Part shown: positions 44,154 to 52,063 of the stretch, in pieces
Layout: each line of letters begins with the position of its first letter
Numbering within the stretch: position 1 is the first letter of the stretch
Assembly (NCBI GenBank): GCA_000719105.1
Contig: JODX01000005.1
Coordinates: forward strand, 310,001-374,000
Length of the DNA: 64,000 nt
Source of the DNA: Streptomyces sclerotialus
GTDB taxonomy: Bacteria > Actinomycetota > Actinomycetes > Streptomycetales > Streptomycetaceae
Direction: 5' to 3'
Notes under the pieces: model-generated
Database searches by the model: none
Seen by the model: the letters and a program-made list of their open reading frames with translations, nothing else
What the model was told of the DNA's origin: nothing
Position numbers and translations under genes: made by a program

Positions 44154-45516
44154 TCTCCCGCGGAAGGCGGTCACCCGTACCGCCAAGCTCGCCGCGCTCC
44201 CGATCGGGTTCGCCGGGCGCGCCACCTGGGGACTCGGCAAACGCATCGGCGGGAAGTCAGCGGAGATAGTGGGCCGTGAACTCCAACAGCGCACCGCCGA
44301 GCAGCTGTTCCGGACCCTTGGCGAGCTCAAGGGCGGCGCCATGAAGCTCGGTCAGGCGCTGTCCGTCTTCGAGTCGGCACTGCCCGAGGAGGTCGCGGGA
44401 CCGTACCGCGCCGCCCTGACCAAGCTCCAGGAGGCGGCGCCCCCGATGCCGACACGCACGGTGCACTCCGTGCTGGCGGAGCGGATCGGGGAGAACTGGC
44501 AGGACCTGTTCGCCGAGTTCGAGGACCGGCCCTCGGCGGCCGCCTCCATCGGCCAGGTGCACCGCGCGACCTGGCACGACGGCCGTGAGGTCGCGGTCAA
44601 GGTGCAGTACCCGGGCGCCGGCGAGGCCCTCCTGTCGGACCTGAACCAGCTCAGCCGCTTCGCCCGTCTGCTGGGCCCCCTGGTCCCCGGCCTGGACGTC
44701 AAGCCGCTGATCACCGAGTTGCGCGACCGCGTCTCCGAAGAGCTCGACTACGGCCTGGAGGCGCAGGCACAGCAGGCGCACGCAGAGGAGTTCTCGGACG
44801 ACCCCGACGTCCTGATACCTGCCGTGGTCCACCAGTGCGAACAGGTTCTGGTGACCGAGTGGATCGACGGCACACCGCTGTCGGAGGTGGTGGCCCACGG
44901 CACGCAGGAGCAACGCGACCGCGCGGGCCAGTTGCTCGCCCGTTTCCTGTTCTCCGGGCCCGCCCGCACCGGCCTCCTGCACGCCGACCCCCACCCCGGC
45001 AACTTCCGCCTGCTGCCGGACGGGAGGAACGGCTGGCGGCTGGGCGTCCTCGACTTCGGCACGGTGGACCGGCTCCCGGACGGGCTGCCCGTACCGATCG
45101 GCGACTCCCTGCGTCTGGCGCTCGAGGACCGGGCCGAGGAGGTCTACGAACTGCTGCGCGGCGAGGGATTCGTCAAGGAGTCCAGGAGCCTGGACCCCGA
45201 CGCCGTGCTCGACTACCTCCTGCCGATCATCGAACCGGCCCGGGTCGACGCCTTCACCTTCACCCGCAGCTGGATCCGCAGCCAGGCGGCCCGTATCGCC
45301 GACCCGCGCTCCCCCGCCCACCAACTGGGCAAGCAGCTCAATCTGCCCCCGTCGTACCTGCTGATCCACCGAGTGACGCTGAGCACCATCGGCGTGCTCT
45401 GCCAACTCGGCGCGACGGTCCGCCTGCGCGACGAACTGGAGGAGTGGCTGCCGGGCTTCGTCCCGGAGGCGGAAGCGGAGGAAGAAGCGGAGGAGGAGTC
45501 GGCGGCGGAGGCGTGA
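44146..45516 (+). CDS. ABC1/UbiB family atypical kinase
   Basis: 456 residues from ATG at 44146. Family motifs are complete: the KxGQ loop GGAMKLGQALSVF, the Ala-rich nucleotide loop AAASIGQVHRA, VAVKVQYPG (Lys), EELDYGLEA, HADPHPGNF (catalytic) and LDFGTVDRL (metal). These kinases support quinone or isoprenoid lipid metabolism; in Streptomyces the target would be linked to menaquinone or another prenyl lipid, which is inference. No membrane helix is obvious at the C-terminus, which is Glu/Ala-rich. It overlaps the ThiF-like gene, implying coupled expression. Confidence 0.92.
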   Translation: MSDLPRKAVTRTAKLAALPIGFAGRATWGLGKRIGGKSAEIVGRELQQRTAEQLFRTLGELKGGAMKLGQALSVFESALPEEVAGPYRAALTKLQEAAPPMPTRTVHSVLAERIGENWQDLFAEFEDRPSAAASIGQVHRATWHDGREVAVKVQYPGAGEALLSDLNQLSRFARLLGPLVPGLDVKPLITELRDRVSEELDYGLEAQAQQAHAEEFSDDPDVLIPAVVHQCEQVLVTEWIDGTPLSEVVAHGTQEQRDRAGQLLARFLFSGPARTGLLHADPHPGNFRLLPDGRNGWRLGVLDFGTVDRLPDGLPVPIGDSLRLALEDRAEEVYELLRGEGFVKESRSLDPDAVLDYLLPIIEPARVDAFTFTRSWIRSQAARIADPRSPAHQLGKQLNLPPSYLLIHRVTLSTIGVLCQLGATVRLRDELEEWLPGFVPEAEAEEEAEEESAAEA

Positions 45517-45560
45517 CCGGGGACGCTGCCCCCGTGGGGCGAGCCGGAGAAGGAGCCCTC

Positions 45561-45592
45561 GCCGGTCGCAACGCACGCCGGTCGCAACGCAC
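45561..45592. repeat. Two perfect 16-bp tandem copies
   Basis: GCCGGTCGCAACGCAC occurs twice head to tail in noncoding DNA, 45 bases past the UbiB-type stop and directly before the terminator. Confidence 0.8.
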
Positions 45593-45594
45593 GG

Positions 45595-45624
45595 CGGGGG
45601 CCGGTCCCGACGGACCGGCCCCCG
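45595..45624. terminator. Terminator after ThiF-UbiB operon
   Basis: A 13-bp perfect stem (CGGGGGCCGGTCC and its complement) with loop CGAC, between convergent genes. Confidence 0.88.
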
Positions 45625-45662
45625 TGAGGTGCTGTGTGCGATCGCCTGCCTGACGGTGTCGG

Positions 45663-45986
45663 CTACTGCATGACCGCCATGGCCAGCGCGCGGCGCGCCC
45701 GCATCGACGCGCGCTCGGCACGGCGCTGCATCCGCCGCGCCCTCACCAGGCGCGCGGCCGGGCGCTGCCGCTCGGCGTCCCGCAGCAGGTCGTGCATATG
45801 CGCACGTGCCAGGGCTTCTGGGATGAGTTGCATCTCTCGGGTCCTGTTCTGACGCGATTCGTGCGCGCCGGTGGTGGTGACGTCTTCGGTCGCGGAGCCA
45901 GCGGGCTCACTGACGGACGGCTTCATCGGGGCCTGCTTCATGGGGTCGTGCGTGAGGGGACGGTCGATCGTGCCTGGGGTGTTCAT
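45663..45986 (-). CDS. Basic hypothetical protein downstream of wblC
   Basis: 107 residues from ATG at 45986. The start overlaps the wblC stop (ATGA), a pattern that argues for coupled translation. The N-terminal half is Pro/Thr/Glu-rich and unstructured-looking; the C-terminal half is an Arg/Ala-rich helix (LARAHMHDLLRDAERQR, RMQRRAERASMRARRAL). No domain is recognised. It could bind nucleic acid or a ribosomal partner. Its position suggests a role in, or control by, the WblC antibiotic response, which is inference. Confidence 0.72.
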   Translation of the reverse strand: MNTPGTIDRPLTHDPMKQAPMKPSVSEPAGSATEDVTTTGAHESRQNRTREMQLIPEALARAHMHDLLRDAERQRPAARLVRARRMQRRAERASMRARRALAMAVMQ

Positions 45987-46348
45987 GCCGTGACCGGGTT
46001 CTTGCGCGGGCGGCCACGCGGCCGCTTGCGGGCCACGACGACACCCTGGACGAACAGCTCGCCGCCCCAGACGCCCCAGGGCTCACGCCGCTCCTTGGCG
46101 CCGGCGAGGCAGGCCTCGACCAGCGGGCAGGTGCGGCAGAGGGACTTGGCGTACTCCACGTCGGCCGGCGACTCGGCGAAGAAGACCTCCGGGTCGTAGG
46201 AACGGCACGGGACGGGCACGCCCAGGTTCTCGATGGCGTCGTCGAGCGCGGTGAGCGGAGTGAGCGGGGTCAAGGAGTCCTCCGTGGGGCCGGGCGGGGG
46301 GAGCTTTTCGAAAGGCGGTACGGACGGGGCGTGCGCTTCGAGTTGCAC
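45983..46348 (-). CDS. wblC: WhiB-like regulator WblC (WhiB7 orthologue)
   Basis: 121 residues from GTG at 46348 after GAGGA. WblC binds sigma-HrdB and activates intrinsic antibiotic-resistance genes. The four iron-sulfur Cys are in VPCRSYD and SLCRTCPLVEAC; the WhiB turn is GVWGGE; the C-terminal AT-hook is RKRPRGRPRKN, typical of the WhiB7/WblC group. The acid-rich N-terminus (MQLEAHAPSVPP type) matches Streptomyces homologues. Upstream lie an attenuator, a leader ORF and a WblC-type promoter, so expression is likely controlled by ribosome stress and autoregulation. Confidence 0.96.
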   Translation of the reverse strand: MQLEAHAPSVPPFEKLPPPGPTEDSLTPLTPLTALDDAIENLGVPVPCRSYDPEVFFAESPADVEYAKSLCRTCPLVEACLAGAKERREPWGVWGGELFVQGVVVARKRPRGRPRKNPVTA

Positions 46349-46464
46349 GGTTCGTCTTCCTCGTCTGGTCGTTCCGGCCTGTTGGCCGGGTGGCGGCTGG
46401 TACCGGGGTCTTTTCTTGTCCCGAGGCCCCTTCGTTCCGCCGTCCCCGGTCGGGGACAAACAGA

Positions 46465-46499
46465 AGGGCCGCGGATCCCGGATGGGGTTCCGCGGCCCT
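46465..46499 (-). terminator. Attenuator hairpin in the wblC leader
   Basis: An 11-bp perfect stem (AGGGCCGCGGA and its complement) with a 13-base loop. In the transcript it is followed by UCUGUUUGUCC, a modest U-rich tract. It lies 24 bases after the leader ORF stop and 117 bases before the wblC start, so it should stop transcription unless the leader is read slowly. Ribosome-dependent attenuation is established for whiB7/wblC genes. Confidence 0.75.
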
Positions 46500-46522
46500 G
46501 AAGGCGCCGGCCTGATCGGCTG

Positions 46523-46849
46523 TCAGGCTGGATCACTCCAGGGTTCAGGCCCACGGAAGGCCCACATCGTGTGGTGGTGCGTCTGCTTCAGGGATCCGGC
46601 ACCGGCGGCCGCCGTAAAGGCATAGGCCTGCGCCTGTGCCACTACTGCTGCTTCCAGTGCCTTGGTCGGTCGCTCATTCCGCTCATCACGGACGGGAAGG
46701 CCCGCGAGAGGCAGAGAGGACTCCGGACGGACGGCACGAATGCCGGACAGACCAGTGCCCTGAAGCGAGGCGCCGAGCATGCACAGGGAGACGGCCGAGC
46801 GATCGGTCAGTTTGATGCTGCTGATGGTGCTGGTCTTGATGCTGATCAC
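46523..46849 (-). CDS. Leader ORF upstream of wblC
   Basis: 108 residues from GTG at 46849, 8 bases after GGAGG, a strong ribosome site. Its frame also opens 23 codons upstream. The sequence begins VISIKTSTISSIKLTDRSAV and ends MWAFRGPEPWSDPA just before the attenuator. It lies wholly between the wblC promoter and the attenuator. Its probable function is as the translated sensor of ribosome inhibition: stalling would change leader folding and let transcription continue into wblC. No enzymatic domain is seen. Whether the peptide sequence or only its translation matters is unknown. Confidence 0.72.
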   Translation of the reverse strand: MISIKTSTISSIKLTDRSAVSLCMLGASLQGTGLSGIRAVRPESSLPLAGLPVRDERNERPTKALEAAVVAQAQAYAFTAAAGAGSLKQTHHHTMWAFRGPEPWSDPA

Positions 46850-46960
46850 TGGACTCGCCTCCTCTCGGCGTCTCGAGGGACCGGCGTCAACCGATCCGAC
46901 GGATATGAAGTACATCACGGAACCAGGGCCTCCGAGAAGGCCTCCGTTCCCGTGCCTAAG

Positions 46961-47000
46961 AACCTATGGGGATTGCTGGGGCATGCGCAAACTATTTTTT
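46961..47000 (-). promoter_or_regulatory. WblC-type autoregulated promoter
   Basis: On the minus strand an AT-rich AAAAAATAGT (46991-47000) abuts a -35 TTGCGC (46985-46990), with -10 TAGGTT (46961-46966) 18 bases on. An AT-rich block just upstream of the -35 is the known WhiB7/WblC activation element. The predicted start precedes the leader ORF by about 100 bases. Confidence 0.75.
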
Positions 47001-47013
47001 CGACGAGTTCCCC

Positions 47014-49212
47014 TCACTCTTTCCAGCCATCGCCCTCACACTCCTGACCTGCGCAGATGGCGAGAACATCGGCGCCGTACCGCTGCAGCTTGCGGGCGAT
47101 GACGCCGGGGATGCGCGCGAGTTCGGCCGGAGAGGTCGGTCCCGCTTCCGCTATGGCCATCAAGGTGCGGTCGGTGAAGACGCAGAAGTCGGGCTGGCCG
47201 CTGCTCCGGGCCTGCACGGCCCGCCAGCCGCGCAGCCGCTCGTAGAGTCCCTCGTCCATGTCGGACGGACAGTCCTCGCAGCGCATCAGCTTCATCTCGC
47301 CGGCGTCCCTCAGGGTGCGGCCGCACACCCGGCAGCGGGCCGGGGTCCGGCTGGTGCGCCGCGGGGCCGCGGCGGTGGCGCCGCCGGCGAAGCCCCGCTC
47401 GACGCCTCCGCCCGCGACCGCACCGGCCGAGGACGCGGCGGCGGACGATCCGGGGCGCAGACCGTCGAGGAAGCGACTGGGACGCCGGCCGGGACGGCCG
47501 CCGGGCGAGCGGGACAGCGCCCAGGACACATGGAGACGCTCGCGCGCCCGTGTGACGCCGACGTACAGCAGGCGTCTCTCCTCCTCGATCTGCTCGTCCG
47601 TCTTCGCGTAGGTGATCGGCATCATGCCCTCGGCGACGCCGACCAGGAAGACGACGTCCCACTCGAGGCCCTTGGCGGAGTGCAGCGAGGCGAGTGTGAC
47701 GCCCTGGACGGTCGGGGCGTGCTGTGCGTTCGCCCGCTCGTCGAGTTCCGCGACGAAGTCGCCGAGGGTGGCTCCGGGCCTGGCCACGGCGAGGTCCTGC
47801 GCGAGGTTCACGAGCGCGGCCAGCGACTCCCAGCGCTCCCTGACCGCACCGGAGCCCGCCGGGGGCTCACTGGTCCAGCCCTCTCCCGACAGCACGGCCC
47901 GCACCTGTGAGGGCAGGTCGACGGTGTCGTCGAGGAGTGCGTCGTTGGCTCCGAAGCGGGCCGCTCCGCGCAGGGCGACGCCCGCCTTCCGTACCTCCGG
48001 GCGGTCGAAGAAGCGCTCGGCGCCGCGCAGCTGGTAGGGCACCCCGGCGTCGGCGAGTGCCTGCTCGTAGGTCTCCGACTGGGAGTTCGTACGGAACAGG
48101 ACGGCGATCTCGCTCGCGGGGACCCCGGAGGCGATGAGGTCGCGGATGCGGCGGGCCGCCCCCTCGGCCTCGGCGGGCTCGTCGTCGTACTCGGTGTGGA
48201 CCGGCTCGGGACCGGGGCCGCGCTGGGAGACCAGTTCCAGGCGGTGCTCGGCGGCACGGCCGCGGGCCTGGGCCAGCAGACCGTTGGCGAGACGGACGAC
48301 CTGGGGCGTGGAGCGGTAGTCACGGACGAGCTTGACGACGGTGGCGCCGGGATAGCGGACGCGGAAGTCGAGCAGGTGGTCCGGAGTTGCACCGGTGAAC
48401 GAGTAGATCGTCTGGCTGGCGTCGCCGACGACGCACAGGTCGTCCCGGTCCCCGAGCCACAGTTCCAGCAGGCGCTGCTGCAGCGGGCTGACGTCCTGGT
48501 ACTCGTCGACGACGAAGTGCTGGTACTGGGCGCGGACCTGCTCCGCCACATCGTGCCGGTCCTGGAGGATGCCCACGGTGAGCAGCAGGACGTCCTCGAA
48601 GTCGATGACGGAGCGGTCGCGCTTGAGGTTCTCGTACGCGGCGTAGAGCTGAGCGATCTCGGCCGGGTCGCGGGGGGCGTCGCGGCCCGCCCCGGCGATC
48701 GCGGCCGCGTAGTCGCCGGGGACGGTCCGGGTGACCTTCGACCACTCGATCTCGGCGGTGACGTCCCGCAGCTCGTTGCGATCGAGACGGATACGGCAGG
48801 CCGCGGCGGCGTCCGCCACGATCTGTATCTTGCGGTCGACGATCCTCGGCATGGAGCCGCCGACGGCCCTGGGCCAGAAGTACTGGAGCTGACGGAGCGC
48901 GGCGGAGTGGAAGGTGCGGGCCTGGACGCCGGAGGCGCCGAGCTGGCGGAGCCGTCCGCGCATCTCTCCGGCGGCGCGGTTGGTGAACGTGACGGCCAGC
49001 ACACTGGAGGGCTGCAGTATTCCGGCGCGCACTCCGTAGGCGATGCGGTGGGTGATGGCCCGCGTCTTGCCCGTGCCGGCGCCGGCCAGCACGCACACCG
49101 GACCGCGCAGGGCGGTCGCCACCGCACGCTGCTCGGGGTCGAGCCCCTCGAGCACCGCGTCGGGCGTGTCCGGAACCTGCGGGAACAGGGTGGAGTGCGT
49201 TGCTGCTGTCAC
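47014..49212 (-). CDS. uvrD2: UvrD2-type DNA helicase with zinc and HRDC domains
   Basis: 732 residues from GTG at 49212. Superfamily 1A helicase motifs are in order: AGAGTGKTRAITHRIA (I), TFTNRAAGEM (Ia), VVDEYQDVSPLQ (II), GDASQTIYSFTGA (III), VRDYRSTPQ (IV), TLASLHSAKGLEWD (V) and YVGVTRARERL (VI). A Ser/Gly/Ala linker leads to a four-Cys zinc site (CRVCGRTL, MRCEDC) and a C-terminal HRDC domain. That architecture is the actinobacterial UvrD2. It unwinds DNA in repair. It is divergent from mycoredoxin. Confidence 0.95.
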   Translation of the reverse strand: MTAATHSTLFPQVPDTPDAVLEGLDPEQRAVATALRGPVCVLAGAGTGKTRAITHRIAYGVRAGILQPSSVLAVTFTNRAAGEMRGRLRQLGASGVQARTFHSAALRQLQYFWPRAVGGSMPRIVDRKIQIVADAAAACRIRLDRNELRDVTAEIEWSKVTRTVPGDYAAAIAGAGRDAPRDPAEIAQLYAAYENLKRDRSVIDFEDVLLLTVGILQDRHDVAEQVRAQYQHFVVDEYQDVSPLQQRLLELWLGDRDDLCVVGDASQTIYSFTGATPDHLLDFRVRYPGATVVKLVRDYRSTPQVVRLANGLLAQARGRAAEHRLELVSQRGPGPEPVHTEYDDEPAEAEGAARRIRDLIASGVPASEIAVLFRTNSQSETYEQALADAGVPYQLRGAERFFDRPEVRKAGVALRGAARFGANDALLDDTVDLPSQVRAVLSGEGWTSEPPAGSGAVRERWESLAALVNLAQDLAVARPGATLGDFVAELDERANAQHAPTVQGVTLASLHSAKGLEWDVVFLVGVAEGMMPITYAKTDEQIEEERRLLYVGVTRARERLHVSWALSRSPGGRPGRRPSRFLDGLRPGSSAAASSAGAVAGGGVERGFAGGATAAAPRRTSRTPARCRVCGRTLRDAGEMKLMRCEDCPSDMDEGLYERLRGWRAVQARSSGQPDFCVFTDRTLMAIAEAGPTSPAELARIPGVIARKLQRYGADVLAICAGQECEGDGWKE

Positions 49213-49292
49213 CCCGCCATGCTGCCAGGTCGCCGGCCACCGATGCGTAGGTTGTCCACAGGCAGGGGCTCGCAGTACTACTGATGCGGCTC

Positions 49293-49319
49293 GGGAATGG
49301 CGGCCCGCCCGCGTGCGTT
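49293..49319 (+). promoter_or_regulatory. Sigma-R promoter of mycoredoxin
   Basis: -35 GGGAAT (49293-49298) and -10 GTT (49317-49319) are exactly 18 bases apart, the same pattern as the sigR promoter. The predicted start lies about 40 bases before the mycoredoxin ATG. Confidence 0.82.
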
Positions 49320-49364
49320 CACTGGGCAGCCACTACGCCATCCGAGCCGAAGGAGCACCGAGAC

Positions 49365-49619
49365 ATGCCGGGCACTGTGACGATGTACAGCACCACGTGG
49401 TGCGGCTACTGCCGTCGGCTGAAGAGCCAGCTCGACCGTGAGGGCATCGCGTACCACGAGATCAACATTGAGCATGACCCGGAGTCCGCGGCGTTCGTGG
49501 AGAAGGCGAACGGCGGGAACCAGACGGTTCCGACGGTTCGGGTACTTCCCGCGGGTGGGGATGAGGTTGTCATGACCAACCCGAGTCTCGCCCAGGTGAA
49601 GCAGGCACTCGGCGCCTGA
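49365..49619 (+). CDS. mrx1: Mycoredoxin (mycothiol-dependent glutaredoxin)
   Basis: 84 residues from ATG at 49365 after GAAGGAG. A small glutaredoxin-fold protein with active site WCGYC near residue 13 and the cis-Pro motif QTVPTVRVLP. Mycoredoxins reduce protein-mycothiol mixed disulfides in actinobacteria. The sigma-R promoter upstream fits a thiol-stress role. A strong hairpin follows. Confidence 0.95.
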   Translation: MPGTVTMYSTTWCGYCRRLKSQLDREGIAYHEINIEHDPESAAFVEKANGGNQTVPTVRVLPAGGDEVVMTNPSLAQVKQALGA

Positions 49620-49625
49620 CCTCGG

Positions 49626-49672
49626 GTGCCACGGCCCCCGACCAGCCCCACGCTGATCGGGGGCCGTGGCAC
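49626..49672. terminator. Terminator after mycoredoxin
   Basis: A 16-bp perfect stem (GTGCCACGGCCCCCGA at 49626-49641, complement at 49657-49672) with a 15-base loop, between convergent genes. Confidence 0.9.
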
Positions 49673-49736
49673 GTCCTGTCCTCTGCGGGACCGGACGACT
49701 CCGACAGCGTGCGCACCGTCACGGTGGCCCAGCGTG

Positions 49737-50819
49737 TCAGGAGATACGCGCCCGCCAGCCGGTGAGGTCGCCCTCGTCCGCATCCTCGAAACCCACCGCG
49801 ACCGGTTCGTCGCCGTCTGCCGTCAGGTGGACAGTGCACTGTGTCCTCCTGCCTCCGGGCGGGATCATGATGCCGGACCCGCCGGACGGGCAGGCGGCGA
49901 TCCCCGGTCCGTCGAGGGCAAGGGCGAGGGCCGGGGCGCCCCCGATCTGCTGGCCGCCCGCGGTGAGCACCCGCACGCTGCTCGCCTGGCCCGGGTAGAG
50001 GTCGGTCTTCCCTGGATTGCTGTAGGAGACCGACACGTAGTACGGGGTGCGGTGCCGCTGGTCGTCGTCGAGATCGAGACCGGCGAGGTCGGCCGGGCTG
50101 CCCTTGCGCACGGACTCCAGGGTGGCGGGCAGTTCGAGGACGCCCCCCTGGTCCTTGCCGGCGTCCCATCGGACGGCGATCGTGTCGCCCTGGTCGGCCA
50201 TCTCCGTCGAGGCCGCGGCGAGGCCACCGTCGACGGGCCAGGTGATGACCTGGTCGGCCGGGCTGATGAACCCGCCCCCGGCGGTGTGCGTCACGGACAT
50301 CACACCGGCACCCTTGGGCATCATGTACGTCCCGCAGGAGGTGTACGAGTCGCCTGGTGCCAGTGCGTCCGGCGCGGAGTCCTCGCAGGGCGCCGACGCG
50401 TTCCCGGAGCCGAATCCGCCGGACATCGCGGCCTGCGTTCCGGGCACCCAGTCGGTTCCGATCAGGGCGAGGTTGCGGAACACCTCGTAGGCGTGGGGGA
50501 TCTTCTTCTTGCCGGTGTTGGTGACCTCGTAGGTGAGGTAGTGGGGGATCTTGTCCTTCAGGTCGCCGTCGACACGCACACCGTCGAGGTCGTCCTTCGA
50601 GCCACGGACCAGGCTCTTGACCGCGAGCCGTATCTCGTACGCCTTCTCGTCGAGTGCGGTGTGGACGACATCCCTGGCACCGGTCTTCACGGGCAGTTCC
50701 GTCCCGGAAGCCGGCTTCCCCTTCGACTCGACCGAACCCTGCGCACCTGCGCACCCGACGAGCAGGAACGTCCCTGCCGCGCCCACGACCGCCATCTTGA
50801 AATGCCTGATCAGGCGCAC
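49737..50819 (-). CDS. Lipoprotein of unknown function
   Basis: 360 residues from GTG at 50819 after AGGGGA. The lipobox is LLVGC with the lipidated Cys near residue 23. The mature part is a secreted beta-rich protein: PHYLTYEVTNTGKKKIPHAY suggests an immunoglobulin-like or DUF4352-like fold, with four further Cys (APCEDS, YTSCGTY, AACPSGG, TQCTVHL). No enzyme motif. It is likely anchored to the outer face of the membrane. The promoter lies within the 120 bases upstream. Confidence 0.85.
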   Translation of the reverse strand: MRLIRHFKMAVVGAAGTFLLVGCAGAQGSVESKGKPASGTELPVKTGARDVVHTALDEKAYEIRLAVKSLVRGSKDDLDGVRVDGDLKDKIPHYLTYEVTNTGKKKIPHAYEVFRNLALIGTDWVPGTQAAMSGGFGSGNASAPCEDSAPDALAPGDSYTSCGTYMMPKGAGVMSVTHTAGGGFISPADQVITWPVDGGLAAASTEMADQGDTIAVRWDAGKDQGGVLELPATLESVRKGSPADLAGLDLDDDQRHRTPYYVSVSYSNPGKTDLYPGQASSVRVLTAGGQQIGGAPALALALDGPGIAACPSGGSGIMIPPGGRRTQCTVHLTADGDEPVAVGFEDADEGDLTGWRARIS

Positions 50820-50937
50820 GTTTTCCCCTGGTGGCGCAATGTTCCGTTACTACTGTTGATCGGTGCATGCTATGTGATCACTGTGTGACGGAATCGGCGG
50901 CCCCACCGAGCGGTGCGGCGCCGTCACGGCAGCGCAG

Positions 50938-50985
50938 CACGTAGGCGGCCCCGAGACGCTCGCACGTCTCGGGGCCGCCTACGTG
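50938..50985 (-). terminator. Strong terminator after nudC
   Basis: A 21-bp perfect stem with loop CTCGCA, ending 45 bases past the nudC stop. Confidence 0.93.
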
Positions 50986-51030
50986 TTCGGTGCGAACGGC
51001 CCCCGGGGCCGCCGGACGACCGCGCCGGCG

Positions 51031-51978
51031 TCAGACCGCGCCCCCCGGCCTCGGCAGGGGCTTGCCGTACCAGAGCTCGATCAGGCGAGCCGCGATGGAG
51101 ATGCCGTAAGGGGGCAGGACCTCGCCGGACTCGAAGGCGGTCCGCAGCTCCTCGCGGGAGAACCAGCGGGCTTCGGAGATCTCGTCGCCGTCGACGTTTA
51201 TCTCCGTGGAGGTGGCGCGGGCGAGGAAGCCGAGCATCAGGCTGGACGGGAAGGGCCAGGGCTGGCTGGCCACGTACTCGACCTCGCCGATGGTGATCCC
51301 GGCCTCCTCGAACACCTCACGGCGCACGGACTGCTCGATGGACTCGCCGGGCTCCACGAAGCCCGCGAGGGTGGAGAAGCGGCCTTCGGGCCAGTGCACC
51401 TGGCGGCCGAGCAGGAGACGGTCGTCGTCGTCCGTCACCGCCATGATCACTGCCGGGTCGGTGCGCGGGTAGTGCTCGGCGCCACAGGCCGGGCAGCGGC
51501 GGATGTGGCCCGCCGCCGCGATGACGGTGCGCTCGCCGCAGCGTGAGCAGAAGCGGTGGGTGCGCTGCCAGTTCTCCAGCCCGACCGCGTGCACCATGAG
51601 ACCGGCGTCGCGCGGGGAGAGCAGCAGCCCCGCCTCGCGCAGGCCCGCCGGGCGGGCGGACTGGTCCATGCGGCCGGGGAGCGAGTCCTTCTGGAGTGCG
51701 AAATAGCTCACGCCGTCGTCGTCGATGCCCAGGAAGTAGCGGTGGGCCTCGGTGACGGGGGCCTCGAAGGACGGGGTCATGACGAGTTCGGTGGTGCCGT
51801 CCTCCGTCTCGTCGATGAGTACCTGGCCGCCGGAGACCACGAAGCAGCGCGTCGTGGGGTGACTCCACGCCGCCGCGAGCCAGGCCTCGTCGAGCCGGTG
51901 GTGGGCGGCCCGGTCGACGCCGCTCGGGGCGGTCAGCGAGATGGGACGGTCGGCGGTGCTGTCGGTCCAGGTGGTCAC
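51031..51978 (-). CDS. nudC: NAD(H) pyrophosphatase NudC
   Basis: 315 residues from GTG at 51978 (VTTWTDSTADRP) after GGAAG; an ATG four codons upstream is also possible. Domain order is typical: N-terminal beta domain, four-Cys zinc ribbon (FCSRCGERT, CPACGAEHYPR), then the Nudix box GFVEPGESIEQSVRREVFEE with GI, and the NudC signature SQPWPFPSSLM. It hydrolyses NADH and removes NAD caps from RNA. A long hairpin follows. Confidence 0.95.
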   Translation of the reverse strand: MTTWTDSTADRPISLTAPSGVDRAAHHRLDEAWLAAAWSHPTTRCFVVSGGQVLIDETEDGTTELVMTPSFEAPVTEAHRYFLGIDDDGVSYFALQKDSLPGRMDQSARPAGLREAGLLLSPRDAGLMVHAVGLENWQRTHRFCSRCGERTVIAAAGHIRRCPACGAEHYPRTDPAVIMAVTDDDDRLLLGRQVHWPEGRFSTLAGFVEPGESIEQSVRREVFEEAGITIGEVEYVASQPWPFPSSLMLGFLARATSTEINVDGDEISEARWFSREELRTAFESGEVLPPYGISIAARLIELWYGKPLPRPGGAV

Positions 51979-52063
51979 AGGTGCTTCCATCTCCCCCGGG
52001 GGAACGGTTGTCTCGACGTACGGCTCGGCGGGCGGGTGGCTGGGAACGGGGTAGGGCGCCTTT

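Noticed and set aside
46270..46554. Minus-strand frame across the wblC attenuator as a leader peptide
   Set aside because: It runs through the hairpin and past the wblC start in another frame, lacks a ribosome site and is Arg/Pro/Gly-rich; the GTG at 46849 is far better supported.
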